Below are positions 46,746-57,451 of a stretch of 64,000 bases of DNA, piece after piece. How positions within the stretch are numbered: position 1 is the first letter of the stretch; the number at the start of each line of letters is the position of its first letter. This stretch comes from Lutraria lutraria. Taxonomy: Eukaryota > Mollusca > Bivalvia > Venerida > Mactridae. The stretch is taken from assembly GCA_964023205.1 (NCBI GenBank), contig OZ026848.1, forward strand, positions 32,475,912-32,539,911. Reading direction: 5' to 3'. The notes under the pieces are model-generated. The model was not told where the DNA came from and did no database searches. It saw only the letters and a list, made by a program, of their open reading frames with translations. The translations under genes and the position numbers were made by a program.

Positions 46746-48317
46746 ATTGGACAGTGAATACGCGGTTTTAAATCTACGCATTTGAAAATCTCATGAATCT
46801 ACCGACAAGCACTTATTTAGATACATGACTCTTTCCATGTAGTTACAATAGAATGATTTGAAATGTATTTAGATCTGACACACTTAATTGGGGAAAGATT
46901 CCAGATACTTCTAAATAAACATACCATTTAGTTGCGCACTATTTCCTTTATGTGGCATTCTTTTAACCAAGCTGTTATGGAGTCCAGCGACAAATATAAG
47001 TCAATGATTACAAAGGACTTGATTTTGATAAAAATCAAGTCCAAAAATGACGAGAAGTTTCATTCTCAAATCCGCGCATCATTTTTTGCAATGAGTCAGT
47101 GAAGTTTTGTTTGAAGAAAAAAACGCGAGATTCGAAGTTGCATCGGTGCATCATTTTTCGGAGGTCAGCGTTGGTCAAGAGCTGAAGAAACATGTCACGT
47201 GGTATAATTTTAATTCTGATACACAAAATATTTTAATTTTTATTATTAAAAAATGTTGCCGGCGTTCAAGGTCTACATTACATTAAACTTTCAACTATGA
47301 TTCCGTCAATGACGAGTTTCTGCAAATATAACAACAAGCTTCCTTCTCTATCCGCTCCCATTCTAGATATAAATAATTTCGTTATACAAAGAGTATAAAC
47401 CAGCCACTGAGGATTGCTGTTTATCGAAGTGACCACCCGTATTTGTAAAGTATGTTGATAATCTTACACTTTTTTATCCTCAAGTGGTATAAAAGAGAAG
47501 CTTAATTTATATAATCCGATCATGCAAAATAATAACATTATGTTAAAGGTTATTTAAAGGTGTCTGATATAAAATATGATATTAAATCTTGTCCAAAACG
47601 TGTGAAAATAAGAGATTGAATTTAATCTTTGAAATCAGTGAAAAGTACCCTCTACAGTCGGTTTATTTTCGTTAATGGATACCGCTAGCTATTACTAGTG
47701 CACAGGTTCCGATTTATTGAAAAGGTTGGCCACACCGTAATTAAGTCCTTCTTGCAGACCAATAATGTACCTTGTACTAAAGATTAAAAACTGTCATACT
47801 TGCAGGTTCGAATCAGTAGTAAAAAGTTGGTTGCTTTAAGATGTTAAATCATTTCTTAGACAAGCCTACATTAATATGGAACGATATTTTTGTGATGGAC
47901 AAGTCCCGCCACGTGAATGCAACGTGCTCGACTTTTGAAACCAAACAAGAGCACCGCAAGCGATGCCAACGCTCGTCTGTTCACAGCCTCGGTGAGATCT
48001 ATCCACCTATAAAGTTTCATGTTGCTACCTCTTGTAGTTTCCGAGTTTAATAATGAGCGTCATTAAAGTTTTTGCACAGACGCAGACAACGCAGACGAAC
48101 AGCTAAGCTAATAAAACGATTTTCAAACAAACCGTATAAAAAACCTGAATATCATAACAATGTTTTGTTGATATTTTTGTATACTTATATCATACTCTGT
48201 GAATAGCAGAATAATAATCTATGTCAACATTGATGATGGTAACTAACGGATATTAACAATCCAAAAATACCAACAACACTTGGCTTACACCTTGTGTAAC
48301 ATCTAGACACTACTCAC

Positions 48318-48452
48318 GATCCATTGTAATTAAATCATAGAGTTGAATGTCGTCGTTTTCTGGCTGTAAGCTGTCCAGATTAATATATCAATCGTAACTC
48401 CTCGCCGTTTGTCTAAAGAAAGGTGCCTCGGACAGAATAGGCAGGCCGCCAT
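48318..48452 (-). pseudogene. MAACLF exon-like segment, copy 1, frameshifted
   Basis: The ATG at 48452 opens MAACLFCPRHFSL as in the other copies, but two extra bases near the VYL codons shift the frame. The donor-like GTGAGT follows directly (48317-48312). The length is 135 bp against 133 and 121 in copies 3 and 2. Confidence 0.65.
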
Positions 48453-48467
48453 TTTGTTGTTCACGGG

Positions 48468-48602
48468 CTACTTTCCATCATGGCTGACCTTCGGAATCCT
48501 AGTGGAAACAACCTGTTTCTCTTTCAATGGGAACTTGATGCCTATTTTATCAATAGCGTTTGAAAGTCAGTAGGTCTGAGAATGATTCTGGAAAACGAGT
48601 AC
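48468..48602 (-). pseudogene. Helicase-like exon segment, copy 1, deleted
   Basis: It corresponds to 52559-52706, but a 13-bp deletion (the AACGATAAACACG of the plus strand) between short CG repeats breaks the frame before the IGIKF motif. The remainder, including KEKQ and the terminal TAG, is kept. Confidence 0.6.
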
Positions 48603-48949
48603 CTAGTGTTGAAATATAGTGACCGGAAACCGCATAACAGAAATTTGTAACGAGGCGCATTAATTCTCAGCTACGGAAATGAACGAGTAGTTACGATTAT
48701 AAATAATGTGAAAGATCGATAGGAACGAACGAAAACGTGAAACCAAGCGCCTATGGTTTTATTTACATTTATAGTAATTAAATTGTATTTCATATAAATA
48801 TAAAGATTATGCCAAAGTAGGCGAAACTTACCCACATCCTATCCTGAACGTATTTCTATGAATAAATACACTTTTAATTCTCGTAAAATTTCTTAAACAC
48901 TATTATATGCGTATTATATTATCACAAAACTAAATGAGCATGTACTTAC

Positions 48950-49001
48950 ATGACCCAGCAATGTGAACATCTTTTCGTATTTTTCATCATTTATGTCGAA
49001 T
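48950..49001 (-). pseudogene. DIND exon-like segment, copy 1 (52 bp)
   Basis: The segment is bounded by an acceptor-like CCATTGTCCAG and a strong donor GTAAGT. Read with one leftover base it gives FDINDEKYEKMFT.LGH. All three copies are exactly 52 bp and open in this frame. Differences between copies are mostly amino-acid changing, which argues against present selection. Confidence 0.6.
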
Positions 49002-50370
49002 CTGGACAATGGTAAAATAGTTCACTAGTTGTCGCAATGAAAAATAGAATTCCATTTTCACCTACTTCTGTTCTGTTCTGTTTGTCGAAAATTAATTTGT
49101 CATGAAATCAATTTATACTAAAGTTATTTTCACACAGTCTGTCTTGAATTCACTTGCCTTACTCTTTGGCGGTCAAAACAAAACTGGCAACAAATGTGTA
49201 ACTTTTATAGAAAAAATAATACCGCACGCTTTTCCCGTTTTTTAAATGTACACGATGTCCCACGTTTTGCACGTGATTCTATTGCACATTTAAATTCTCC
49301 CAACCTATATATTCTTTATTATTCATTTAGAATACACAATACACTTCATCTTAAGATATTAACAATTATTTTGTTGTTGTTGTTTTTGTGCCCCTCATCA
49401 TTTGGGGTCATATAGATTTGCCCTTGACCCTCTCTGTCTGTCGCGCTAACCGCCGACCAAAGTTTGTGTCGCCCGTGAATCCAAAAGTATATCTGCCAGA
49501 GCCTTGGAACTTTCTAAGAATGGTTTTCAGCATGTAAACTTATGCACATGTGTACTTTGGCGCATGTTTTGGATATCTACAGAGTTATTGCCCCTGATTA
49601 AGCAAACATTAGCATATTTGGACTTGTGTCGCGTGTAACTCCTACAGTATAACTGCTTGAGCCATGAAACGTTCTAAGAGTAGTTGTCAGCATGGGAACT
49701 TATGCACCTGTGTTTTTTACGTAGATTTATAGGAGATCAATTGAGTTATTGCCCCTGATTAAACAAAAACTAGCATCTTTGGACTTGTGTTTTATGTGGC
49801 TCCAAAAATATAACTCTAAGAATGGTTGTCAGCATGTGAACTTATGCACCTGTGTTTTTGACGTAGTTATTGCCCCTGATTAAGCACAAAAATAGCATCT
49901 TTGGACATATGTCGCGTGAAAAGCAACTCCAAGAGTCATTCAAGAATATGTGACTGCATCTGAACGTGGATGTAACGTGCTCGACTTTTGAAACCAAACA
50001 AGAGCGCCGCAAGCGATGCCAACGCTCGTCTGTTCACCGCCTCGGTGAGATCTATCCACCTATAAAGTTTTATGTTGCTACCTCTTGTAGTTTCCGAGTT
50101 CAATAATGAGCGTCATTAAAGTTTTTGCACAGACGCAGACAACGCAGACGAACAGCTAAGCTAATAAAACGATTTTCAAACAAACCGTATAAAAAACCTG
50201 AATATCATAACAATGATCTGTTGATATATTCGTATACTCATATCGTACTCTGTGAACAGGAGAATAATAATCTATGTCAATATTGATGATGGTAACGAAC
50301 GGATATTAACAATCCAAAAATCCCAACAACACTTGGCTTACACTTTGTGTAACATCTAGACAATACTCAC

Positions 50371-50491
50371 GATCCATTGTAATTAAATCATACAGTTGAA
50401 TGTCATTGTTTTCTGGCAGATATACATCAATCGTAACTTCTCGCTGTTTGTTTAAAGAAAAGTGCCTCGGACAGAATAGGCAGGCCGCCAT
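50371..50491 (-). pseudogene. MAACLF exon-like segment, copy 2 (open)
   Basis: It starts at ATG 50491, preceded by AACAACAAA, and ends at ..ATGGATC before GTGAGT (50370-50365). It is 121 bp, 40 codons plus one base. The DSLQ codons present in copy 3 are missing as an in-frame 12-bp deletion. The product is unknown to me; the N-terminal part has a CxxC pattern (CLFC). Confidence 0.6.
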
Positions 50492-50516
50492 TTTGTTGTT
50501 CACGGGCTACTTTCCA

Positions 50517-50654
50517 TCATGGCTGACCTTCGGAATCCTAGTGGAAACAACCTGTTTCTCTTTCAATAGGAACTTGATGCCTATTTTATCAAAAGCGAAC
50601 GATAAACACGTTTGAAAGTCTGTAATTCTGAGAATGATTTTTGAAAACGAGTAC
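50517..50654 (-). pseudogene. RecQ-helicase-like N-terminal segment, copy 2
   Basis: After an acceptor-like CAACACTAG, the frame reads TDFQTCLSFAFDKIGIKFLL then KEKQ, and ends in IPKVSHDGK and TAG (50519-50517). The FAFDKIGIKF.LKEKQ pattern resembles the region just before Walker A in the RecQ-like helicases abundant in bivalves. No GxGKS motif follows. A GT after KEKQ (CAG|GTTGTT) might be a weak donor. Confidence 0.45.
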
Positions 50655-50994
50655 CTAGTGTTGAAAAATAGTGACCGGAAACCGCATAACAGAAATTTGT
50701 AACGAGGCGCATTTCTCAGCTACGGAAATGACCGAGTAGTTACGAATATATATAATGTGAAAGATCGATAGGAACGGACGAAAACGTGAAACCAAGCGCC
50801 TATGGTTTTATTTCCATTTACAGTAATTAAATTGTATTTCATATAAATATAAAGATTATGCCAAAGTAGGCGAAACTTACCCACATCCTATCCTGAACGT
50901 ATTTCTATAAATAAATACACTTTTGATTCTCGTAAAATTTCTTAAACACTAGTGCGTATTATATTATTAGAAAACTAAATGTGCATGTACTTAC

Positions 50995-51046
50995 ATGACC
51001 CAGCATTGTGAACATCTTTTCGTATTCTTTATCATTTATGTCGTGT
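50995..51046 (-). pseudogene. DIND exon-like segment, copy 2 (52 bp)
   Basis: It has the same acceptor (GTCCAG) and donor (GTAAGT) signals as copy 1. The frame gives HDINDKEYEKMFTMLGH. The end phase (0) does not match the start phase of the segments downstream in the same copy, so the three pieces are not simply one spliced gene. Confidence 0.6.
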
Positions 51047-52410
51047 CTGGACAATGGTAAAATATTTCGTTCGCTGTCGCAATGGAAAAATAGAATTCAA
51101 TTTTCACATACTTCTGTTCTGTTTGTCGAAAATTAATTTGTCATGAAATCAATTTATACTAAAGTTATTTTCACACAGTCTGTCTCGTATTCACTTGCCT
51201 TACTCTTTGGCGGTCAAAACAAAACTGGCAACAAATGTGTAACTTTTATAGAAAAAATAATACCGCACGCTTTTCCCGTTTTTTTAATGTACACGATGTC
51301 CCACATTTTGCACGTGATTCTATTGCACATTTAAATTCTCCCAACCTATATATTCTTTATTATTCATTTAGAATACACAATACACTTCATCTTAAGATAT
51401 TAAAAATTATTTTGTTGTTGTTGTTTTTGTGCCCCTCATCATTTGGGGTCATATAGATTTGCCCTTGACCCTCTCTGTCTGTCGCGCTAACCGCCGACCA
51501 AAGTTTGTATCGCCCGTGAATCCAAAAGTATATCTGCCAGAGCCTTGGAACTTTCTAAGAATGGTTTTCAGCATGTAAACTTATGCACATGTGTACTTTG
51601 GCGCATGTTTTGGATATCTACAGAGTTATTGCCCCTGATTAAGCAAACATTAGCATATTTGGACTTGTGTCGCGTGTAACTCCTACAGTATAACTGCTTG
51701 AGCCATGAAACGTTCTAAGAGTAGTTGTCAGCATGGGAACTTATGCACCTGTGTTTTTTACGTAGATTTATAGGAGATCAATTGAGTTATTGCCCCTGAT
51801 TAAACAAAAACTAGCATCTTTGGACTTGTGTTTTATGTGGCTCCAAAAATATAACTCTAAGAATGGTTGTCAGCATGTGAACTTATGCACCTGTGTTTTT
51901 GACGTAGTTATTGCCCCTGATTAAGCACAAAAATAGCATCTTTGGACATATGTCGCGTGAAAAGCAACTCCAAGAGTCATTCAAGAATATGTGACTGCAT
52001 CTGAACGTGGATGCAACGTGCTCGACTTTTGAAACCAAACAAGAGCGCCGCAAGCGATGCCAACGCTCATCTGTTCACCGCCTCGGTGAGATCTATCCAC
52101 CTATACAGTTTCATGTTGCTACCTCTTGTAGTTTCCGAGTTTAATAATGAGCGTCATTAAAGTTTTTGCACAGACGCAGACAACGCAGACGAACAGCTAA
52201 GCTAATAAAACGATTTTCAAACAAACCGTATACAAACCTGAATATCATAACAATGTTCTGTTGATATATTCGTATACTCATATCGTACTCTGTGAATAGC
52301 AGAATAATAATCTATGTCAATATTGATGATGGTAACGAACGGATATTAACAATCCAAAAATACCAACAACACTTGGTTTACACTTTGTGTAACATCTAGA
52401 CAATACTCAC

Positions 52411-52543
52411 GATCCATTGTAATTAAATCATACAGTTGAATGTCGTCGTTTTCTGGCTGTAAGCTGTCCAGATATACATCAATCGTAACTCCTCGCCGTT
52501 TGTCTAAAGAAAAGTGCCTCGGACAGAATAGGCAGGCCGCCAT
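52411..52543 (-). pseudogene. MAACLF exon-like segment, copy 3 (longest open)
   Basis: It runs from ATG at 52543 to ATGGATC at 52411, followed by GTGAGT. It is 133 bp, 44 codons plus one base. The peptide starts MAACLFCPRHFSLDK, has VTIDVYLDSLQPENDD in the middle and ends LYDLITMD. It is acidic towards its end. The start context (AACAAAATGG) is favourable. I do not recognise the family. It could be a true first exon or a relic. Confidence 0.6.
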
Positions 52544-52558
52544 TTTGTTGTTCACGGG

Positions 52559-52706
52559 CTACTTTCCATCATGGCTGACCTTCGGAATCCTAGTGGAAAC
52601 AACCTGTTTCTCTTTCAATGGGAACTTGATGCCTATTTTATCAATAGCGAACGATAAACACGTTTGAAAGTCTGTAATTCTGAGAATGATTTTTGAAAAC
52701 GAGTAC
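52559..52706 (-). pseudogene. RecQ-helicase-like N-terminal segment, copy 3
   Basis: The frame reads TRYSFSKIILRITDFQTCLS, then FAIDKIGIKFPLKEKQVV, and ends IPKVSHDGK and TAG. It lies directly upstream, on the minus strand, of the MAACLF ATG, so the two overlap in function only if they belong to different transcripts. The helicase resemblance is recalled, not searched, and rests on about 20 residues. Confidence 0.45.
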
Positions 52707-53043
52707 CTAGTGTTGAAAAATAGTGACCGGAAACCGCATAACAGAAATTTGTAACGAGGCGCATTAATTCTCAGCTACGGAAATGAACGAGTAGTTACGA
52801 TTATAAATAATGTGAAAGATCGATAGGAACGAACGAAAACGTGAAACCAAGCGCCTATGGTTTTATTTACATTTATAGTAATTAAATTGTATTTCATATA
52901 AATATAAAGATTATGCCAAAGTAGCCCACATCCTATACTGAACGTATTTCTATGAATAAATACACTTTTAATTCTCGTAAAATTTCTTAAACACTATTAT
53001 ATGCGTATTATATTATCACAAAACTAAATGTGCATGTACTTAC

Positions 53044-53095
53044 ATGACCCAGCATTGTGAACATCTTTTCGTATTCTCCATCATTTATGTCGAAT
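53044..53095 (-). pseudogene. DIND exon-like segment, copy 3 (52 bp)
   Basis: It is bounded by GTCCAG and GTAAGT. The frame gives FDINDGEYEKMFTMLGH. The conserved length and splice signals make a former exon likely; the family is unknown. Confidence 0.6.
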
Positions 53096-54045
53096 CTGGA
53101 CAATGGTAAAATAGTTCACTCGCTGTCGCAATGAAAAATAGAATTCCATTTTCACCTACTTCTGTTCTGTTCTGTTTGTCGAAAATTAATTTGTCATGAA
53201 ATCAATTTATACTAAAGTTAGTTTCACACAGTCTGTTTTTAATTCATTTGCCTTACTCTTTGGCGGTCAAAACAAAACTGGCAACAAATGTGTAACTTTT
53301 ATAGAAAAAATAATACCGCACGCCTTTCCCGTTTTTTAAATGTACACGATGTCCCACGTTTTGCACGTGATTCTATTGCACATTTAAATTCTCCCAACCT
53401 ATGTATTCTTTATTATTCATTTAGAATACACAATACACTTCAACTTAAGATATTAACAATTATTTTGTGCCCCTCATCATTTGGGGGTCATATAGATTTG
53501 CCCTTGACCCTCTATGTCTGTCGCGCTAACCGCCGACCAAAGTTTGTATCGCCCGTGAATCCAAAAGTGTAACTGTCAAAACCTTGAAACTTTCTAAGAA
53601 TGGTTGTCAGCATTTAAACTTATGCACATGTTTATTTTGGCGCATGTTTTAGATATCTACAGAGTTATTGCCCCTGATTAAGCAAACATTAGCATATTTG
53701 GACTTGTGTCGCGTGTAACTCCTAAAGTATAACTGCTTGAGCCATGAAACGTTCTAAGAGTAGTTGTCAGCATGGGAACTTATGCACCTGTGTTTTTTAC
53801 GTAGATGTATAGGAGATCAATTGAGTTATTGCCCCTGATTAAACAAAAATTAGCATCTTTGGACTTGTGTTTTATGTGGCTCCAAAAATATAACTCTAAG
53901 AATGGTTGTCAGCATGTGAACTTATGCACCTGTGTTTTTGACGTAGTTATTGCCCCTGATTAAGCACAAAAATAGCATCTTTGGACATATGTCGCGTGAA
54001 AAGCAACTCCAAGAGTCATTCAAGAATATGTGACTGCATCTGAAC

Positions 54046-54455
54046 TTCTATACCCAGGTAATTTATTCAGATTCTACAGAGATCAGCTGACTAACGCCCC
54101 TTAATTTAGCAAAAGTCAGCAAACAATTGTTTATTGCTTTAGTTTTCCTTTACCCGCTTAAAAAATAGTTCTAAACATAATTCTGTCTATCAACAAACTG
54201 CCTAATACATGTAAATAAATGACTATTATTTTCAGTGATAAATATGATATCGGACCTATGTGGGACCGGTATCATATTTTCGTGGCAGCTGCTGCATGGG
54301 TTCATGTGTTTTGTACAACATCGGACTGACCGAAAGAAATACATAGGTGCACCATCTAGATATCGGGCCTGTTTTAAACTACGCACAGTAGTAACAAGGT
54401 ATATGTAATACATACTAGTTAAGAATTGACTATGTATTCATTGAAAGGTATGACC
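54046..54455. other. Non-coding flank of the tandem array
   Basis: The first bases (to about 54110) still read AGCTGACTAACGCCCCTTAATTTAGCAAA, faintly like the internal 115-bp repeat (TTGCCCCTGATTAAGCA), so a decayed further repeat may follow the array. The rest shows nothing. Confidence 0.4.
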
Positions 54456-54530
54456 TGCAGTGACCGGGAATCGAACCCGGATTGCCGGGTTACAAATCGA
54501 GTGCACTAACTCCTGGACCACGGTCCTGAC
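54456..54530 (-). pseudogene. tRNA-Thr(TGT)-like pseudogene or SINE head
   Basis: On the minus strand there is an A-box TGGTCCAGGAGTTAG, a TTTGTAA loop with a TGT anticodon position, and a perfect T-arm CCGGG-TTCGATT-CCCGG with B-box GGTTCGATTCC. The acceptor strands do not pair (the 3' side TCACTGC lacks its partner) and the anticodon stem has mismatches, so it is not an intact tRNA gene. The related sequence at 5365-5445 suggests a SINE head. Confidence 0.6.
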
Positions 54531-57002
54531 TGTGTGTGTGGCACTGTGTGGCTGATAATACAACTGTCTAACCTCAGGATTAAACCCTGTTCTTTCAGCG
54601 CTATCAGCGCTTTGATTTTATTATACCGTTACTAGCGTCGTGGTTTAATGTAGAAATCTCGTTTTTTATGTTTAGAAGTTTCGCATTGTGGAGGCATTTC
54701 CTTTTCTGTCGTATTATTCTACGAATAGTATGGACGTCTGTATACGTCTACTTGATGTCAAACTCGTGTTGGTTGGTGATTGCGGGAAAGATAAATGAAT
54801 TCTCGCGTCGGAATTCATTACTTATGAATTATGTCCCCTTTTTAATAGATTTTATCGACTTGAAAATTATAAAGTCACCACAAAAACAAAAAAGAGATTG
54901 GTAAACAACTGTTGTTATATTTCGTTGACACGTACAAAATGCATTTAATTTGAAATCATGTAAATGCAACATATGAAAACAAATTTTTTCCACTGCCAAG
55001 TAATTTCATAAAATGAGGAAGAACCAATATCTAACTGTTTTAAAGTGTATAAAGCTATATCTGACAGTCATATTATTGGCAGAATAATTGTTTGTATGCA
55101 TGAAGGAACGTTCATATCAATGTACCTCAATTTAAATGATGAATATTAAAGCGACTTGTACATTTTGATTAAACGTCTATAAATAGAAATGAAAGGGACA
55201 TAACTCAGAAATTAAAAATCAATAAAATCAAACATTTTTTATGTTTAATCAGGCCATGTGTTCCTCTTTTCTGAGTGAAAATATATTGTTGTTTATAAAT
55301 ACAAAAAAGTTTAGTTTTTGAAAGCGAGCGTGGCATGCTCGATATAAGAAAACGGTGTTTGAATTGTTAAACAGTGAAATGAAATTCTGATAACTTGTAA
55401 CAATCATGTTTATTTTAATTACAGAGACAGTATTTGTTAAACTTCTTTGAGAAAACACTATAAGGTTATAAAAAAAATATGAGTTCACCCTTTTGGCATT
55501 TATGTAACAATTCTTGTCAGATATAGTTTTGTACAATTTTAGGGCTGAATATCATATTTTGTGTTATTTTATACCCGTACTAATCTTTTCCCTAGCCTGG
55601 CCTTTAAAACACTGTTTTAATTAGTATGTTTATGATGTCAATAAATCAGCTGACTGTGAAAAGAACAATAGGAATGTAGAAGTTTTCACCTTTATTAAAT
55701 TAAATTAAACAGTTTCAGGTGCCAAGCGTTACAAACTGGCTCTTTTATCTTTACATCAAAAAGAAGTCAGCTCGTTTGGTATGTATCCAAACTCATTACA
55801 GGCTCTTCGGTTCCATGAAAATGCCAGTTGTAATTTAGTTTAGACATTTTGATAGGAGCTTCGAGAAGTAGAAACAAAAACGTTTGTGTTCACTTTAATT
55901 ACAAATATGAACTGAATATTTTACCTCTGGTTTTACAATCCATCTAACCATCACCGGATTCTTTGCCAAAATACAAAATAAAATATTTTCTTTTTTGTTC
56001 TTTTTATTTTTACATCGTTATATACTTCAACTGAAATATGTCACTCGTAATTAGTTATTTATTTAGCGTATCTTTACCCAGCAAAATAAAATGAATTGAA
56101 AGTTTGGACATCTTTTTACGAGCATCCTTTTTTCTTTCATACATGTTTTATGCAGTAAATTTTAGAACATTTTTTAAACAGGTTTGGATAATAATTGGTA
56201 GAATTATATTTTGGATATTTTTGTCTTTCTCTACATGTTATTTTGTGACTCATGTTAAAGTCATTGCGTCAAAAGCATTTTGTAGCCATAGGGTAAAAAA
56301 TTATAAGTGATTTTAATTGTTTAATTAAGACATCCTTGTATTGAATTTCCCTAGCTGCTGACAGCTAGTGCAGTAAATATGTCTTTTTATAACTAATCTA
56401 ATGTTTAGAATAATAGCTCAATGCTTTTATTGTTTTAAAACTGACCGCTGGCTTATCATATATTTTAATATTTTATTTTTTTCGATGTCCATTTTTTATT
56501 GGATACCTTGGTATAAAAATTTTGTAACGCGGTTCTGCATTGGTTCGAACCCATTTTTGGGATTTGTTTAAAGATTTGTCCTTCCGTGGTAAAGTCACTC
56601 TTCAAATTGACTTTACATGTGTTTGATTTATAATTATCAAAATAAAGAAATATAAAGGACATATATTCTGGATAATTTAGCTACCCCGGAATACGGAGCT
56701 ATACGTCAGCGGTGCAAACTATGCACAAAAGAACACGGCACAAAACATGTACTTTTGGTTGGTTTTAATACAATTATGCCACACATATTTTCTGATGTTG
56801 GCTGTGATATATCAACTTGTTCGGTATAGATCTATAAAACCGATGGTTTAATATAAATTATTTCATTTCTGATATCTGCAATATGGTCCATCGTTCTTTG
56901 AGCGATTATTCAATGTCAATTCAATTCAAATAGAAATTCTCGTAAATGTCGAGAAATTGGATTTACATTTCGTGACACGCGTGTATTTTGTGACGGATGT
57001 CT
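54531..57002. other. Non-coding stretch with one dispersed repeat
   Basis: A short TG run lies near 54535. The repeat at 55235-55530 is listed separately. Frames of 65-95 codons at 54668-54904, 55249-55536, 56104-56310 and 56465-56662 are hydrophobic or AT-biased and show no recognisable domain. Confidence 0.45.
55235..55530. repeat. Dispersed repeat, copy 2 of 2
   Basis: It is the same-orientation partner of 10345-10620, matching at ATGTTTAATCAGGCCATG, GCGAGCG, CAATCATGTTTATT, AACACTATAAGGTTATAA and TTCTTGTCAGATATAGT. The 95-codon minus frame over it is a by-product. Confidence 0.7.
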
Positions 57003-57160
57003 TATTATATAAATATCACATCCCACATTGGGTGATAGAACGTAATGTTCACCCGAGACAAGTAATGTCGACCGAGGCGTTAGCCGAGGTTGACATTACT
57101 TTATCAAGGGTGAACATTACGTTCTATCATCCTTTGTGAGATGTGATATTTATTTTATTA
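57003..57160. repeat. Foldback, arms ~70 bp, short loop
   Basis: The left arm (to about 57074) and right arm (from about 57085) are inverted copies with roughly 10% mismatch. They share GATAGAACGTAATGTTCACC and ATATCACATC blocks. The centre GAGGCGTTAGCCGAGG is itself near-palindromic. Transcribed, it would fold into one long hairpin. Its class (foldback element or decayed TIR transposon) is not clear. Confidence 0.9.
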
Positions 57161-57451
57161 TACCGAACAAAACAATAATTAAGAAAGACACTAAATGCAA
57201 CAAACATGTTAACAAATATAACGAAAACTATAAAAGAAATTGAAACGAAGCTTCTTTCTGACACCATAGTTACTTTTGCTGTCAAAATGTCTACTGCAAA
57301 ACCGGATGTCAAACTACTATTATATTCTACTAAGTGCCTAAAGTGTCTAGACAAGGATAGTATTCGATACGACAGAGATTGTATAAAACCCGACACCCGG
57401 TAATATCGTGTGAGCGCGTGAGGGTAGTTTCGTTATGGCAAGCGGGCCGAA
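57161..57451. other. Spacer between two foldbacks, overlapping ORFs
   Basis: A 65-codon plus frame (57206-57403) and an 89-codon minus frame (57127-57396) overlap here. The minus frame has a hydrophobic run near its end. Neither has a recognisable motif, but both are placed between the two hairpins, as expected for the interior of a transposon-like unit. Confidence 0.3.

Larger units (their letters stand above)
45427..47910. other. Mostly non-coding; one ORF with a membrane-like segment
   Basis: The minus frame 45517-45846 (109 codons) contains a hydrophobic run near residues 70-90 (ITSLILVLMLTLFVTINCLI) that could span a membrane. I cannot name a family and see no second exon, so it is not called. 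Two dispersed-repeat fragments (45845-45905, 46625-46745) lie in this stretch. The 61-69-codon frames near 47.0 and 47.9 kb show no motif. Confidence 0.4.
47911..49963 (-). repeat. 2.04-kb tandem unit, copy 1 (2053 bp)
   Basis: Junctions are set where ACGTG.ATG.AACGTGCTCG recurs (47911, 49964, 52005). The unit is drawn minus because its exon-like segments lie on that strand. From 49420 to 49960 it contains three or four diverged internal repeats of roughly 115 bp, each with GGTTGTCAGCATGTGAACTT, ATGCACCTGTG and TTATTGCCCCTGATTAAGCA. This copy is the most diverged in its exon-like parts. Confidence 0.97.
49964..52004 (-). repeat. 2.04-kb tandem unit, copy 2 (2041 bp)
   Basis: It is nearly identical to copies 1 and 3 over its length, and the 115-bp internal repeats at its right end are almost unchanged from copy 1. 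The high identity points to recent amplification or gene conversion. Confidence 0.97.
52005..54045 (-). repeat. 2.04-kb tandem unit, copy 3 (2041 bp)
   Basis: This is the last unit. Homology stops at GACTGCATCTGAAC (54045), where the sequence changes to unrelated DNA exactly at the unit junction. Several small deletions distinguish it, such as loss of the GTTGTTGTT near 53465 and of GCGAAACTTA near 52924. Confidence 0.97.

Noticed and set aside
49194..53572. Plus-strand frames MCNFYRKNNTAR... and MKSIYTKV... repeated in all three 2-kb units
   Set aside because: Their repetition follows from DNA identity between units; the two overlap in different frames, changes between copies do not favour synonymous sites, and no start or splice context stands out.
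54456..54530. Functional tRNA-Thr gene
   Set aside because: The T-arm and B-box are perfect but the acceptor stem does not pair and the anticodon stem has mismatches; a related decayed copy exists at 5.4 kb.
57127..57403. Transmembrane-like 89-codon minus frame between two foldbacks
   Set aside because: It overlaps a 65-codon plus frame, and the hydrophobic stretch is T-rich DNA read in one frame; kept only as a remark within the foldback unit.
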